Assembly (NCBI GenBank): GCA_013141115.1
Contig: JABFRP010000005.1
Span: 62,001 to 126,000, forward strand
Length of the DNA stretch: 64,000 bases
Reading direction: 5' to 3'
DNA from: Ferruginibacter sp.
GTDB taxonomy: Bacteria > Bacteroidota > Bacteroidia > Chitinophagales > Chitinophagaceae
Program-made: the position numbers and the translations under genes
Notes under the pieces: model-generated
Database searches by the model: none
What the model was told of the DNA's origin: nothing
The model's input: the letters and a program-made list of their open reading frames with translations, nothing else
In this document: positions 52,749 to 61,522 of the stretch, piece by piece
Layout: every line of letters begins with the position of its first letter
Numbering within the stretch: position 1 is the stretch's first letter

Positions 52749-53138
52749 ATGAAAAATCTAAACACTCACACACCGCCTTTTATTGTTGCCCCTGCCAGAG
52801 AATTATATGATTTAAGTATGCTGGAAGAAATGGATGATGCAGAATATTTACATGAAATGCTTGCTATTTTATTAAGAGAAGCACCAAAAGACCTGAAAGA
52901 AATGAAGGAAGCATTACTGGTTGGCAATATTGACCTGGTTTGCCAAAAGGCACATAAACTTAAGAGTAGTGCAGGTATCATTCAGGCCGAAAAATTAGTT
53001 ACTATAGTGGATGATATTGAAGTGATGGGTAAAAATGGAGCAACATTTAATCAATTGCTTTGCTTTATTGATAATGCTGCATTGGAATACAGCTGCATTG
53101 AAAAAGCCCTGAAAATACATCTGCCGGAATTAAAGTAG
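52749..53138 (+). CDS. Hpt (histidine phosphotransfer) domain protein, 129 aa
   Basis: A single Hpt domain with the phosphoacceptor His in AHKLKSSAGIIQAEKL fills most of the chain, after a short N-terminal tail. It has helices LEEMDDAEYLHEMLAILLREAPKDL and LVTIVDDIEVMGKNGATFNQLL. It should relay phosphate from the hybrid kinase 28 bp upstream, and is most likely in the same transcript. No output regulator lies in the window. Confidence 0.9.
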   Translation: MKNLNTHTPPFIVAPARELYDLSMLEEMDDAEYLHEMLAILLREAPKDLKEMKEALLVGNIDLVCQKAHKLKSSAGIIQAEKLVTIVDDIEVMGKNGATFNQLLCFIDNAALEYSCIEKALKIHLPELK

Positions 53139-53278
53139 TTGCTATTGAACCCTGCCAGGCAATTTTTACTGCCCGCAAATATTTTTAGCTGGTAATTGGC
53201 ATTGTCAGATAATTTTTCTATTTTGAAGTTAGGTTTAAGTGCGGATGCATTATTAACGATATTAAAAAATTGTTTGCT

Positions 53279-53608
53279 ATGACCTATACTGCTTCTGTAG
53301 ATGCAGCCACTATTCAGCAATGGATGGCTGCAAAACGTACTCCTAAAACCATTGAAGATGAGTTGCAGGCACAGGGCCTTGATGCCGATGCCGTTGCAGC
53401 GCACTTGAAAGAATATAAACGGTTACGCAATGCCAAAAGGCAGTTTACCGGCTTTGTATGTATGGCAATTGGTGCCGTGCTGGGCTTTATAAGTTGCCTG
53501 CTTACCGTAACTAATGCATTTCCCGATTTGTTTAATACTTTTTTATACGGCCTTACCATGGTGGCCATTACATTTGTTTTTGTGGGATTGTATTTTGTTT
53601 TTGAATAA
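53279..53608 (+). CDS. Small two-helix membrane protein, 109 aa
   Basis: An N-terminal 55 residues look helical (DAATIQQWMAAKRTPKTIEDELQAQG, ADAVAAHLKEYKRLRNAKR). Two membrane helices follow: GFVCMAIGAVLGFISCLL and YGLTMVAITFVFVGLYFVF. The KTPKTIEDELQAQG style segment recalls SHOCT-like or short linear DNA- or protein-binding segments, but the match is weak. I chose ATG 53279 over the TTG at 53270. It converges on the OmpA gene, 2 bp between stops. Role unknown. Confidence 0.6.
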   Translation: MTYTASVDAATIQQWMAAKRTPKTIEDELQAQGLDADAVAAHLKEYKRLRNAKRQFTGFVCMAIGAVLGFISCLLTVTNAFPDLFNTFLYGLTMVAITFVFVGLYFVFE

Positions 53609-53609
53609 G

Positions 53610-54866
53610 CTACAATTTTATAAATTCCACCCTGCGGTTTAATGCTTTGTTAGCAGGTTTATCGTTGGCGGCCACGGGCTGTGTTTCGCCTTTACCATCG
53701 GTTTCCATTCTTGCAGCATCAATACCAAAAGTTTTTACCAGTTCGTTTTTTACTGCAGCAGCACGGCGTTTAGACAGATCAAGATTTGCAGCATCGGCAC
53801 CATCAGCATCTGTATGACCAACAATTTTAATTTTTACAGCTGCATTTTCATTCAATATATTGGCAATTTCTTTTAGCGAACCATAAGACTCTGGTTTAAG
53901 CACATCTTTGTTAACATCAAAATAAATTCCATAGCTCACAATCTTGCCTTCGGTAATTAATTTGTTACGCATATCCGGATTGCCAACAGCAATACGCACA
54001 TTGCTTATCATTGCTGCACCATCCTCAAAACGTATCCGATCCATTTTTACACTCGTAAGCGGAAAAGCTTTTGGCAAATCAATTAACTTACTTTCATTGG
54101 CATATAAACGTACTCTTGCTTTTTGCACCCAGATAGAAATATGATATAATTGATTTTCTTTTTGATACAACTGGTCGTCATCTTTATGCCCGGTTAATCC
54201 TAGTGCATCGCCTTCTTCACCGTTGATGTAGGTTCTGTAACCCGGCCTGCCAAAGTATTCGCAAAAAAAAGCAAATCCTGCTTTACCCGGTACAGCACCA
54301 TGGTCGTATGCTTTGGCATTAATACTTTGCATCAATCTAAAGCCATAGCCTGCCATTCTACCTTCTTCTCCTTTAATGGGTACAATATCAAATTCGATGG
54401 TATAGTTATCTGGTAGTAGCAATAATTCATCTGTCCAGATAGATTGATTGCCCGCAAACTTCATCCAGCGGTCGGCAAATAAATTGCTGGTAACCACTTC
54501 TGCCGAGCCATTGGTATTCCACAATGCAGGAAAATCACCCACATTGTCCTGGCTGAAATCATCAAAGAAAACCACTTTTTCTCCCGGTATAAAATCGTAT
54601 TTGGAATATAGCTGCAGCGATGGTTGTTCAGCCTTAGTACCCGTATCAGTTTTTATTTTGTTATCAGCATTTTTCTTTGGCTCTTCCTTTTTTTGATCAT
54701 CGCCTTTATTATTCAGAATGCTGTCAACTGCCTGGTCGGTCTTTTTCTCAAGAATCTTATTGGCTTTTCTTTCTAATATTTTTTTTGGGTTGAGAATTTG
54801 GGCGCTGGTATTGCCTGCTGCAAAAAGAAAAAATGCAGCAAAACAAATTAAGATAGTCCGTTTCAT
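53610..54866 (-). CDS. OmpA family protein with LamG-like N-terminal domain, 418 aa
   Basis: A signal peptide (MKRTILICFAAFFLFAAGNTSAQ) is followed by a charged linker (LEKKTDQAVDSILNNKGDDQ). Residues 95-290 form a beta-sandwich with KVVFFDDFSQDNVGDFP and WMKFAGN, as in LamG/concanavalin-like modules. The last 105 residues are an OmpA peptidoglycan-binding domain: YFDVNKDVLKPESYG, IVGHTDADG, LSKRRAAAVKNELV and NRRVEF. It should anchor the cell wall to the outer membrane while the front domain binds a carbohydrate or protein. Single gene. Confidence 0.88.
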   Translation of the reverse strand: MKRTILICFAAFFLFAAGNTSAQILNPKKILERKANKILEKKTDQAVDSILNNKGDDQKKEEPKKNADNKIKTDTGTKAEQPSLQLYSKYDFIPGEKVVFFDDFSQDNVGDFPALWNTNGSAEVVTSNLFADRWMKFAGNQSIWTDELLLLPDNYTIEFDIVPIKGEEGRMAGYGFRLMQSINAKAYDHGAVPGKAGFAFFCEYFGRPGYRTYINGEEGDALGLTGHKDDDQLYQKENQLYHISIWVQKARVRLYANESKLIDLPKAFPLTSVKMDRIRFEDGAAMISNVRIAVGNPDMRNKLITEGKIVSYGIYFDVNKDVLKPESYGSLKEIANILNENAAVKIKIVGHTDADGADAANLDLSKRRAAAVKNELVKTFGIDAARMETDGKGETQPVAANDKPANKALNRRVEFIKL

Positions 54867-55009
54867 ATACTTACACTTTAGGCAACAAGATATTTACAGT
54901 TGCCTGCAATTTTGTTGACAGTAATTATAGAAAACGATGACAGTAATCAACACTGTTATAAGAGTAATTTTGAAGCAGATAGGATTTTTTTTAGGGTAAT
55001 TAGAACATA

Positions 55010-55516
55010 TCATACATCCTCTTCGTTAAACGATAGTTCTAATTTGCTGATGGTAGCTGCTACTTTACGGTAGCGAATCCCTGCCGTATCCAGCATTAAA
55101 CGGGAGGCTTTTGCTGTATCGCTACCGGAATATTTGTCTGATAAGTAAATTACTTCGGCAATGCCCGATTGTATGATGGCCTTGGTACATTCATTACAGG
55201 GAAAAAGTGCCGTATAAATTTTACAGCCCCGTAAATCCATACCAATATTATTTAAAATAGCATTCAGTTCGGCATGGCAGATATAAGGATATTTGGTATC
55301 CAGAAAATTGCCTTGCTTATCCCAGGGAAAATCATCATCACTGCAGCCAATGGGCAGGCCATTGTAACCGGCACCCACAATTTTATTTTTTTCGTTTACA
55401 ATGCAGGCACCCACTTGTGTGTTGGGGTCTTTACTGCGGCGGGCACTTAATAATGCCACTCCCATAAAATATTCATCCCAACTAATATAATCCTGTCGCT
55501 TTTGTAATGCTGGCAT
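55010..55516 (-). CDS. dCMP deaminase family protein, 168 aa
   Basis: The zinc deaminase signature is clear: HAELNAIL with catalytic Glu and PCNEC with two Cys ligands. The N-terminal WDEYFMGVALLSARRSKDPNTQVGACIV and the GYNGLP segment match deoxycytidylate deaminases. It turns dCMP into dUMP, feeding thymidylate synthesis, in the cytoplasm. The ATG at 55516 starts just before KRQDYISWDEY. Single gene, divergent from the oxidoreductase at 55652. Confidence 0.92.
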   Translation of the reverse strand: MPALQKRQDYISWDEYFMGVALLSARRSKDPNTQVGACIVNEKNKIVGAGYNGLPIGCSDDDFPWDKQGNFLDTKYPYICHAELNAILNNIGMDLRGCKIYTALFPCNECTKAIIQSGIAEVIYLSDKYSGSDTAKASRLMLDTAGIRYRKVAATISKLELSFNEEDV

Positions 55517-55651
55517 AATGTGTAATTAATTAACTGCAAATACGAATGTAGTAAATTTAGTTTTTTAAACTAAAGCTTTTTTCAATCTCCTTATAACACT
55601 AAGAATATATGTATAAATTACAGCTTCAATTATTACGATAAAACTAATGGT

Positions 55652-56641
55652 ATGAAAAAAATAAGATGGGGTGTATTAAGCACTGCTAAAATAGGGAGAG
55701 AAAGAGTAATACCTGCCATGCAGGCCGGAGCGTATTGCAGCATTGATGCCATTGCCAGCAGAAATGAAGCGCAGGCTAAACAAACTGCAGCAGCATTAAA
55801 TATTCCTAAAGCATACGGCTCTTACGAAGCATTGCTGAATGATGAAGATATTGATGCAGTGTATATTCCATTACCCAATCACCTGCATGTGCCCTGGGCA
55901 ATAAAAGCACTGGCAGCCAACAAACATGTATTGTGCGAAAAGCCCATTGGTTTAACTGCTGCCGAAGCACAACAACTGCAGGAGGCAGCAAGCCAACAAC
56001 CTCAACTAAAAATAATGGAAGCCTTTATGTATCGCTTTCATCCGCAATGGCAACAAATAAAAAAAGTAATACAGGATGGTACTATAGGGGAGTTAAAAAC
56101 CATTGAATCTTTTTTTTCTTATTATAATACTGATGCCAATAATATCCGCAATCAAAAAGATATTGGTGGCGGAGGCTTAATGGATATTGGTTGTTACTGC
56201 ATTTCGCTTTCACGTTTTATTTTTAATGCCGAACCCGAAAGTGTTTTAGGTAATATTGATTTTGATCCGCAGTCACAAACAGATCGTATGGCATCGGGGA
56301 TGTTAAATTTTGCCCATGGTACATCAACATTTACCTGCTCTACACAATTAACGCCTTACCAGCGGGCAAATATTTTGGGTACCACCGGAAGAATAGAAAT
56401 TGAAATTCCTTTTAACGGACCGTCATCATCTGCCGCAAGTATTTGGCTGCATACCACAACAGGTAAGGAAGAAATTGTTTTTGATGCAGTGGATCAGTAC
56501 ACTTTGCAGGGAGATGCTTTTTCCAAAGCTATACTGTATAATACAACAGTACCTACCAACCTGCAGGATGCTGTAAATAATATGCTGGTGATAGAAGCCA
56601 TCTTTAAAAGTGCCGCAACCGGCAAACTTGTAAAGATCTGA
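55652..56641 (+). CDS. Gfo/Idh/MocA family oxidoreductase, 329 aa
   Basis: The NAD(P)-binding Rossmann fold shows GVLSTAKIGRE at the start, with AVYIPLPNHLH and LCEKPIGLTAAEAQ. The C-terminal domain has MEAFMYRFHPQW and GGGGLMDIGCYCISLSRF, the dimeric dihydrodiol/xylose dehydrogenase-like subgroup. It is probably an NADP-linked sugar or diol dehydrogenase. It is separate from the paralogue at 27188 and only moderately similar to it. The threonine-aldolase-like gene starts 72 bp downstream on the same strand. Confidence 0.88.
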   Translation: MKKIRWGVLSTAKIGRERVIPAMQAGAYCSIDAIASRNEAQAKQTAAALNIPKAYGSYEALLNDEDIDAVYIPLPNHLHVPWAIKALAANKHVLCEKPIGLTAAEAQQLQEAASQQPQLKIMEAFMYRFHPQWQQIKKVIQDGTIGELKTIESFFSYYNTDANNIRNQKDIGGGGLMDIGCYCISLSRFIFNAEPESVLGNIDFDPQSQTDRMASGMLNFAHGTSTFTCSTQLTPYQRANILGTTGRIEIEIPFNGPSSSAASIWLHTTTGKEEIVFDAVDQYTLQGDAFSKAILYNTTVPTNLQDAVNNMLVIEAIFKSAATGKLVKI

Positions 56642-56713
56642 TAGCTGTAAATGATGGCCGGTATTTGTAAGTCATCATTAAAAATGTATTTTACAATTAC
56701 AAAATCATTTATT

Positions 56714-57886
56714 ATGCCAGTTGCAAACAGAAGATCTTTTTTAAAATTATCCGGACTTTCAATTTTGCCAGCCATGCTGCCAGCAACCGGATTGTTTGCA
56801 CATGATACCGTTGCCCCACATTATTTTGCTGACGAACCTGCTATAAAATTTTTTGGTGATGGCGAAATGTTTGAACCTGGTGACTACATCAATTTATTAA
56901 GCCAGGTAAATACCAATGCCGCCATTGAAAAGGACCGCTATGGAGAGGGAGGGGCTGTAGCTGCTTTGGAAAAAAAGATGGAAGCGATAACAGGAAAAGA
57001 GAAAGCGATATTTATGCCTAGCGGCACTATGGCAAATCAATTGGCAATAGCCGTACTGAGCGGAGAAAATACAAAAGTGTTTGTGCAGGATACCAGCCAT
57101 GTGTATCGTGATGAAGCTGATGCCGCACAAGCTGTTTTTCAAAAAAGGTTAATACCGCTGGCAAAAGACCAAACCTGTTTTACCGCCGAAGAATTAAAAA
57201 AAGCAGTGGAAATGTTGGGTGAGCAGGAAGTGTTTAAGTCGGGCATAGGTGCAGTGAGTATAGAAAATCCGGTACGCCGTTCGGATGGAAGGATGGTGGC
57301 TATTGAAGAGATACGAAAAATAAGCGATTACTGTCGTGCTAATAATATCAAATTGCACCTGGATGGTGCCAGGATATTTTTAGCTGCCGCATGGTCGGGT
57401 GTTAGTGTAAAAGAATATGCTGCTTATTTTGATACGGTGTACATTTCATTATATAAATATTTGGGTGCAGCTGCCGGCGCCATACTTTGCGGCGAGAAAA
57501 AAGTAATAGACAAAATGCCGCATCTTATAAAAATACATGGTGGCAGTATGTATGGTAATTGGGCTAATGCAGCAATGGCATTACACCGCCTTGACAGTTT
57601 GGAAAACAGATTGCAAAATGCAGTAAAAAAGGCTACGGAATTATTTGTTACATTAAATAAAATACCGGGCATATCTATTACCGCTTTAAACAATGGCACC
57701 AATATTTACCAGCTTCAACTGGGTAAAACAATTGATGGCAAAAAATTGCAGTCTTCTTTAAGAAATGCTTTTAATATAAGAATGCCCCTGCCAGATAGTA
57801 ACAACAAACTGTTTATAGCGGTAAATAAAACCTTACTTTACCGGGATAATAATTATATAACCGATGCATTTAAAAAGAGTGTTTGA
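56714..57886 (+). CDS. Threonine aldolase-type PLP enzyme with Tat signal, 390 aa
   Basis: Residues 1-28 contain a twin-arginine signal: NRRSFLKLSGLSILPAMLPATG. The rest is a fold-type I PLP enzyme of the low-specificity L-threonine aldolase/beta-eliminating family: GGAVAALEKKMEAITGKEKAIFMPSGTMANQLA in parts, RDEADAAQA, HLDGARIFLAAA, and the probable PLP Lys in YISLYKYLGAA. It cleaves threonine-like beta-hydroxy amino acids into glycine and an aldehyde. I chose the ATG at 56714; the longer frame (56651) adds 21 residues that would hide the Tat motif. A Tat signal on a PLP enzyme is unusual, since cytosolic folding with cofactor would precede export. Confidence 0.8.
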   Translation: MPVANRRSFLKLSGLSILPAMLPATGLFAHDTVAPHYFADEPAIKFFGDGEMFEPGDYINLLSQVNTNAAIEKDRYGEGGAVAALEKKMEAITGKEKAIFMPSGTMANQLAIAVLSGENTKVFVQDTSHVYRDEADAAQAVFQKRLIPLAKDQTCFTAEELKKAVEMLGEQEVFKSGIGAVSIENPVRRSDGRMVAIEEIRKISDYCRANNIKLHLDGARIFLAAAWSGVSVKEYAAYFDTVYISLYKYLGAAAGAILCGEKKVIDKMPHLIKIHGGSMYGNWANAAMALHRLDSLENRLQNAVKKATELFVTLNKIPGISITALNNGTNIYQLQLGKTIDGKKLQSSLRNAFNIRMPLPDSNNKLFIAVNKTLLYRDNNYITDAFKKSV

Positions 57887-58025
57887 TAGGCTTGTGTACA
57901 ATTTATAGAATATATTAATTGTCGTAAACAGCCCTCTTTATTTCGTTATTGCACAGTGTGGGTTTGTAAAACTTACCAGATATTTGTGTAAGAAAATAAA
58001 AAACGATCATTTAAAATTTATACAA

Positions 58026-58451
58026 ATGGAAGCACAAAACAAAACCGTTCTTACTGTACAAAATATCATCAATGCACCAATAGAAAAAGTTTGGGCATAC
58101 TGGACAGCACCTGAGCACATCACTAAATGGTGCAATGCTTCCGAAGACTGGCACACGCCAAACGCTACAAACGATTTAAGGGTGGGGGGGAAATTCAGCA
58201 CCCGTATGGAAGCAAAAGATGGTAGTATGGGCTTCGACTTTGGTGGCGTATATGATGTGGTAAACATTAACGAATACATTGCTTACACACTTGGCGATGA
58301 GCGAAAAGTAAATATCAGTTTTACAGCTGATGGAAATAGCACCAAAGTAGTAGAAAATTTTGAAGCTGAAAACGAAAACCCAATTGAAATGCAGCAAGGC
58401 GGATGGCAGGCAATAATGGATAACTTTAAAACGTATACCGAAACGAATTAA
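58026..58451 (+). CDS. AHSA1/SRPBCC-domain protein, 141 aa
   Basis: The START-like fold is clear: NAPIEKVWAYWTAPEHITKW near residue 18, GGKFSTRMEAKDGSMGFDFGGVY, and the end helix GGWQAIMDNFKTY. Many Bacteroidota carry such polyketide-cyclase-like or Hsp90-activator-like proteins. The ligand is unknown. I chose ATG 58026 because it begins just before the first strand; a TTG at 57984 adds an unlikely stretch. A palindromic terminator follows. A weaker homologue is at 16912. Confidence 0.82.
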   Translation: MEAQNKTVLTVQNIINAPIEKVWAYWTAPEHITKWCNASEDWHTPNATNDLRVGGKFSTRMEAKDGSMGFDFGGVYDVVNINEYIAYTLGDERKVNISFTADGNSTKVVENFEAENENPIEMQQGGWQAIMDNFKTYTETN

Positions 58452-58467
58452 TAAATTATTACCCTTT

Positions 58468-58499
58468 AAAAAAAGCCTCTGGTACCAGAGGCTTTTTTT
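58468..58499 (+). terminator. Perfect 32-bp palindromic terminator
   Basis: Positions 58468-58483 are the exact reverse complement of 58484-58499, with GCCTCTGGTACCAGAGGC at the centre and A7/T7 tails. It lies 16 bases after the AHSA1-like gene. Confidence 0.9.
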
Positions 58500-58513
58500 A
58501 TTGTAATCATTGG

Positions 58514-58521
58514 TAGCTTTG
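58514..58521 (+). promoter_or_regulatory. Bacteroidota -7 promoter box TAGCTTTG
   Basis: A perfect TAnnTTTG match, 24 bases before the ATG at 58546. It directly follows the upstream terminator, as expected for a separate transcript. Confidence 0.5.
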
Positions 58522-58545
58522 CGGTATAATTTTATTTTACCTGTT

Positions 58546-59106
58546 ATGACAAGCCCTGTTATTGATTTTCAACCTGTACTTAAAAATGATCTTGTAATTG
58601 CGGTTCCACTTACTGCATCTCATTTTGATGAATTGTACGCGGCTGCATCAGATCTTCTGATTTGGGAGCAGCATCCCAATAAAAACAGGTATCAATTAAA
58701 AGAGTTTGAAAATTATTTTAGAGGTGCTATAGTATCAGGCGGCGCATTCCTGGTTAAAGATGCTCAAACCAATGAAGTAATTGGCAGCTCAAGGTATAGC
58801 GATTATGATCCAGCCACTAACACAGTTTCTATTGGCTATACCTTTTTTATCCGCAGCCATTGGGGTAGTGGTCATAACTATACACTTAAAAAATTAATGC
58901 TGGATCATATTTTTAACTTTGTTGATACGGTTACTTTTTATATTGGTGCGGTAAACAAAAGGTCGCAAATTTCTTTAGAAAGATTTGGCGCTATCAAAAC
59001 AGGCGAAGCAGAAACTGCTTATTATGGAGAAGCGCCCAAACTGGATTATATTTATACTATTACTAAAGAACAATGGCTGCAGTTGTGTATCAAAATGGCT
59101 GTTTAA
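58546..59106 (+). CDS. GNAT family N-acetyltransferase, 186 aa
   Basis: This is a RimJ/RimL-type GNAT protein. It shows LTASHFDELYAAASD near residue 25, then FLVKDAQTNEVIGSSRYSDYD, a conserved IGYTFF strand, the HWGSGHNYTLKKLMLDHIF acetyl-CoA segment, and NKRSQISLERFGAIKTG. It probably acetylates an N-terminus or antibiotic-like amine; the acceptor is not known. I chose ATG 58546 because the longer frame reads through a terminator-free but promoter-like region. Single gene with its own -7 box. Confidence 0.85.
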   Translation: MTSPVIDFQPVLKNDLVIAVPLTASHFDELYAAASDLLIWEQHPNKNRYQLKEFENYFRGAIVSGGAFLVKDAQTNEVIGSSRYSDYDPATNTVSIGYTFFIRSHWGSGHNYTLKKLMLDHIFNFVDTVTFYIGAVNKRSQISLERFGAIKTGEAETAYYGEAPKLDYIYTITKEQWLQLCIKMAV

Positions 59107-59186
59107 TTGCAGCCGGAAGAATATATTAACAGCTGTGTAAAATTTGTTTGCATAAAAAACTATAATTTCATACTATAATTGCAAGC

Positions 59187-59873
59187 ATGAAAATATTCTC
59201 TTTACTGATCTCTTTTTTTATTATTACAGTCGGAACTGTTTATTCTCAGTCATTAACCCATGTGGTAATTTCGGGTGCAACCACACTTTCTTCATTTTGT
59301 TTTACTACCGGCCAACAGGTAATTATTAAAATTTCGCCAGATGGTAATATATTGGAATGGGGTATTGAAGTAGATCCTTCACGTAATGGTTACTACCGTG
59401 GTAAATTAGATCCTTATATGGGGAGGGTGGATTATTATGGTCCGGAATCTGACGAAGCTTTCAGAGGAAAAGTAAAAAGTATTGGAGCTTGTACAATTAC
59501 GTATTACAGCTCTTCGCAACCAGCTGTGCAAAAAGGAAAAGTAAAAACAATAGGCACTTTGCAATTAGATTATTATATGGATTATGATGATGCTAATTAC
59601 AGGGGAAAACTAAAATCTGCAGGCAGTATTATTTTAAATTATTATTCTTCTTACGATAATGAAGTTTACCGGGGAAAGTTAAAAGCAGTAGGCAATACTT
59701 CGCTTACTTATTATTCTTTGTTTGATGACAAGCTTAACAAGGGAAAAATTAAAAGCATCGGCACATCTAATTACACCTGGTACAACGAGTTTGACCGTAA
59801 AGAAATGCAGGGAGCAATGAAATCGGGCTCGGTAATACAAAAAGTAAATACTGTTACCTATAATATTTTGTAA
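59187..59873 (+). CDS. Secreted protein with seven 23-residue repeats, 228 aa
   Basis: A signal peptide (MKIFSLLISFFIITVGTVYSQ) precedes a beta-rich region. From residue 68 to the end come seven tandem repeats of about 23 residues with the pattern R-G-K-L-K-S-x-G, then a hydrophobic strand, then Y-Y, then an acidic turn. The first six are clear (GKLDPYMG, GKVKSIGA, GKVKTIGT, GKLKSAGS, GKLKAVGN, GKIKSIGT), the last is degenerate. A regular short beta repeat like this usually builds a solenoid or beta-propeller-like surface. I know no family. Single gene. Confidence 0.65.
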   Translation: MKIFSLLISFFIITVGTVYSQSLTHVVISGATTLSSFCFTTGQQVIIKISPDGNILEWGIEVDPSRNGYYRGKLDPYMGRVDYYGPESDEAFRGKVKSIGACTITYYSSSQPAVQKGKVKTIGTLQLDYYMDYDDANYRGKLKSAGSIILNYYSSYDNEVYRGKLKAVGNTSLTYYSLFDDKLNKGKIKSIGTSNYTWYNEFDRKEMQGAMKSGSVIQKVNTVTYNIL

Positions 59874-60102
59874 TGCGTTAATAGTATTTGTTTTTTAATG
59901 CATTGTGGTGTGCCGTAATTATGAAAGTAAAAGTACCTCAGCAGAAAAGCGTAAAAGCACTTTAGTGTTACTGTAAATTGTACGGGATTAATGTTGTTAT
60001 TGGTTGTACCAATAAAATACAGCACCGGCAGTGAAATAAAATGGTGATTTTTACGATATAAGATGCAAGATTTCCCATTCAGCAATAACCCCTAAACCAA
60101 CA

Positions 60103-60945
60103 ATGAAAAACAAATCAGCTCACCCGTTTCCCCCGGTAGATAAAAATTCTTTTGTGTCGGACAATGATGCCAGTAAAACAAATGCGTTACATAACGAGTT
60201 GTTGCATCTTCCGGATGTGGTCATTCAAACAGATAATGATTTTAAAATTACAGGATGGAATGTTGCAGCTGAAAAAATTTGTAACCTTTCCGGCACTTTA
60301 GGCAAAAGTTTTTTTGAATTGGATAATATGATCTTTTCAGATGATTCGGTGGCATTAATGAAAAAAAGATTTCAGGAGAACGGTATATGGAACGGTAACA
60401 TCCGATGCAAACGAAATGAGGGAGGCTATATTCACTTTCGGTCTGCTGCACATTATATTACCAACGAAAATGCAACTACTGCAGGAATTGTAATTACTAA
60501 CCATAATGTTACACAACAATTAATTACAGAACAAAAGCTGGCCGAAACAGAAGCCATGTATAAAATGGTGATTGATGTGCTGGACGAAGCCGTATTGATA
60601 ATAGAGGCTACAGGAATGATAATGGCAGCTAATAAAAAAGCAATAGAAATTTTGGGTGTTGATCCACAAAAAATAGTAGGACAAATTCCTGTTAGCGGAG
60701 GCAGGTGGAAGGTTTTTCGCTTAGATGGTACTCCTTTTCCGGATTGCGAATTACCGGTGGTAGTAAGTTTGCAAACAGGATTTCCACAAAAAAATGTAGA
60801 GATGCAAATTGAAAAACCCGACGGAAGATCTTTTTCGATAAGTGTAAGCAGCCAGGCAATAATAAGAGAAGGAGAATTTAATCCTTATGCAGTAGTAGTT
60901 TCTTTTTTTGAAATTACAGGCACTACAAATAGGGCTGGTATTTAA
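60103..60945 (+). CDS. Double-PAS protein without an output domain, 280 aa
   Basis: Two PAS domains, about residues 33-150 and 155-275. The first shows DVVIQTDNDFKITGWNVAAEKICNLSG and the second DEAVLIIEATGMIMAANKKAIEILGVDP with the PAC-like VQSFSISVSS end. No histidine kinase, GGDEF or DNA-binding domain follows. The signal sensed is unknown. It could be a single-component sensor that docks to a kinase such as the one at 50465. It is cytoplasmic. Single gene. Confidence 0.82.
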   Translation: MKNKSAHPFPPVDKNSFVSDNDASKTNALHNELLHLPDVVIQTDNDFKITGWNVAAEKICNLSGTLGKSFFELDNMIFSDDSVALMKKRFQENGIWNGNIRCKRNEGGYIHFRSAAHYITNENATTAGIVITNHNVTQQLITEQKLAETEAMYKMVIDVLDEAVLIIEATGMIMAANKKAIEILGVDPQKIVGQIPVSGGRWKVFRLDGTPFPDCELPVVVSLQTGFPQKNVEMQIEKPDGRSFSISVSSQAIIREGEFNPYAVVVSFFEITGTTNRAGI

Positions 60946-60981
60946 AACCCTTTTTATCGCTGCAGGCTTTGCATAAAATAT

Positions 60982-60989
60982 TATTTTTG
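60982..60989 (+). promoter_or_regulatory. Bacteroidota -7 promoter box TATTTTTG
   Basis: A perfect TAnnTTTG match 10 bases before the ATG at 61000. The very short spacing would give an almost leaderless transcript. Confidence 0.4.
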
Positions 60990-60999
60990 GTTTACACTT

Positions 61000-61449
61000 A
61001 TGACGCTGAAAGAAAAAATACACGTGCATTATACCCGGATTGTAAATGATAAGATACAATTGTTGCAACAGGTACTGGCCGATTTAAAAGAAAGCGGCAG
61101 CAACGAAACAAAGAGCACTGCAGGGGATAAGCATGAAACTGCTTTGGCCATGTTGCAAATTGAACAGGCCAATACCCGTGAACAATTAAAGGATGTAGTT
61201 GCCCAAAAAAATGCTTTAGAAAAAATAAATCCTGCAATAGCTGCAAATAAAATAGTAAATGGCAGCCTGGTAAAAACTAACCGGGGCTATTTTTTTGTAA
61301 GCATAGCATTGGGTAAAGCCTTAGTGGATGGTATAACTGTGATGGCAGTATCTCCACAATCGCCATTGGGGGTAAAATTAATGGGATTAATTGTGGGAGA
61401 TACTGTAACAGTAAATGCCCACCATTATACAATAGAAAATATAGTTTAA
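61000..61449 (+). CDS. GreA/GreB C-terminal-domain-like protein, 149 aa
   Basis: The N-terminal half is a likely coiled coil (VNDKIQLLQQVLADLKESG, ALAMLQIEQANTREQLKDVVAQK), and the C-terminal half matches the FKBP-like domain of the transcript cleavage factors GreA/GreB (VMAVSPQSPLGVKLMGLIVGDTV). The acidic coiled-coil tip that acts in the RNA polymerase secondary channel cannot be confirmed. It probably binds RNA polymerase and modulates transcription. It is distinct from a canonical GreA by order and length (about 158 aa). Confidence 0.75.
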   Translation: MTLKEKIHVHYTRIVNDKIQLLQQVLADLKESGSNETKSTAGDKHETALAMLQIEQANTREQLKDVVAQKNALEKINPAIAANKIVNGSLVKTNRGYFFVSIALGKALVDGITVMAVSPQSPLGVKLMGLIVGDTVTVNAHHYTIENIV

Positions 61450-61522
61450 AGTGTTGCTGTTTTATTTTCTTCTTTTATAAAGTGTGGCATAGTTTTCCTG
61501 TATACTACCTAAAAATATAATT

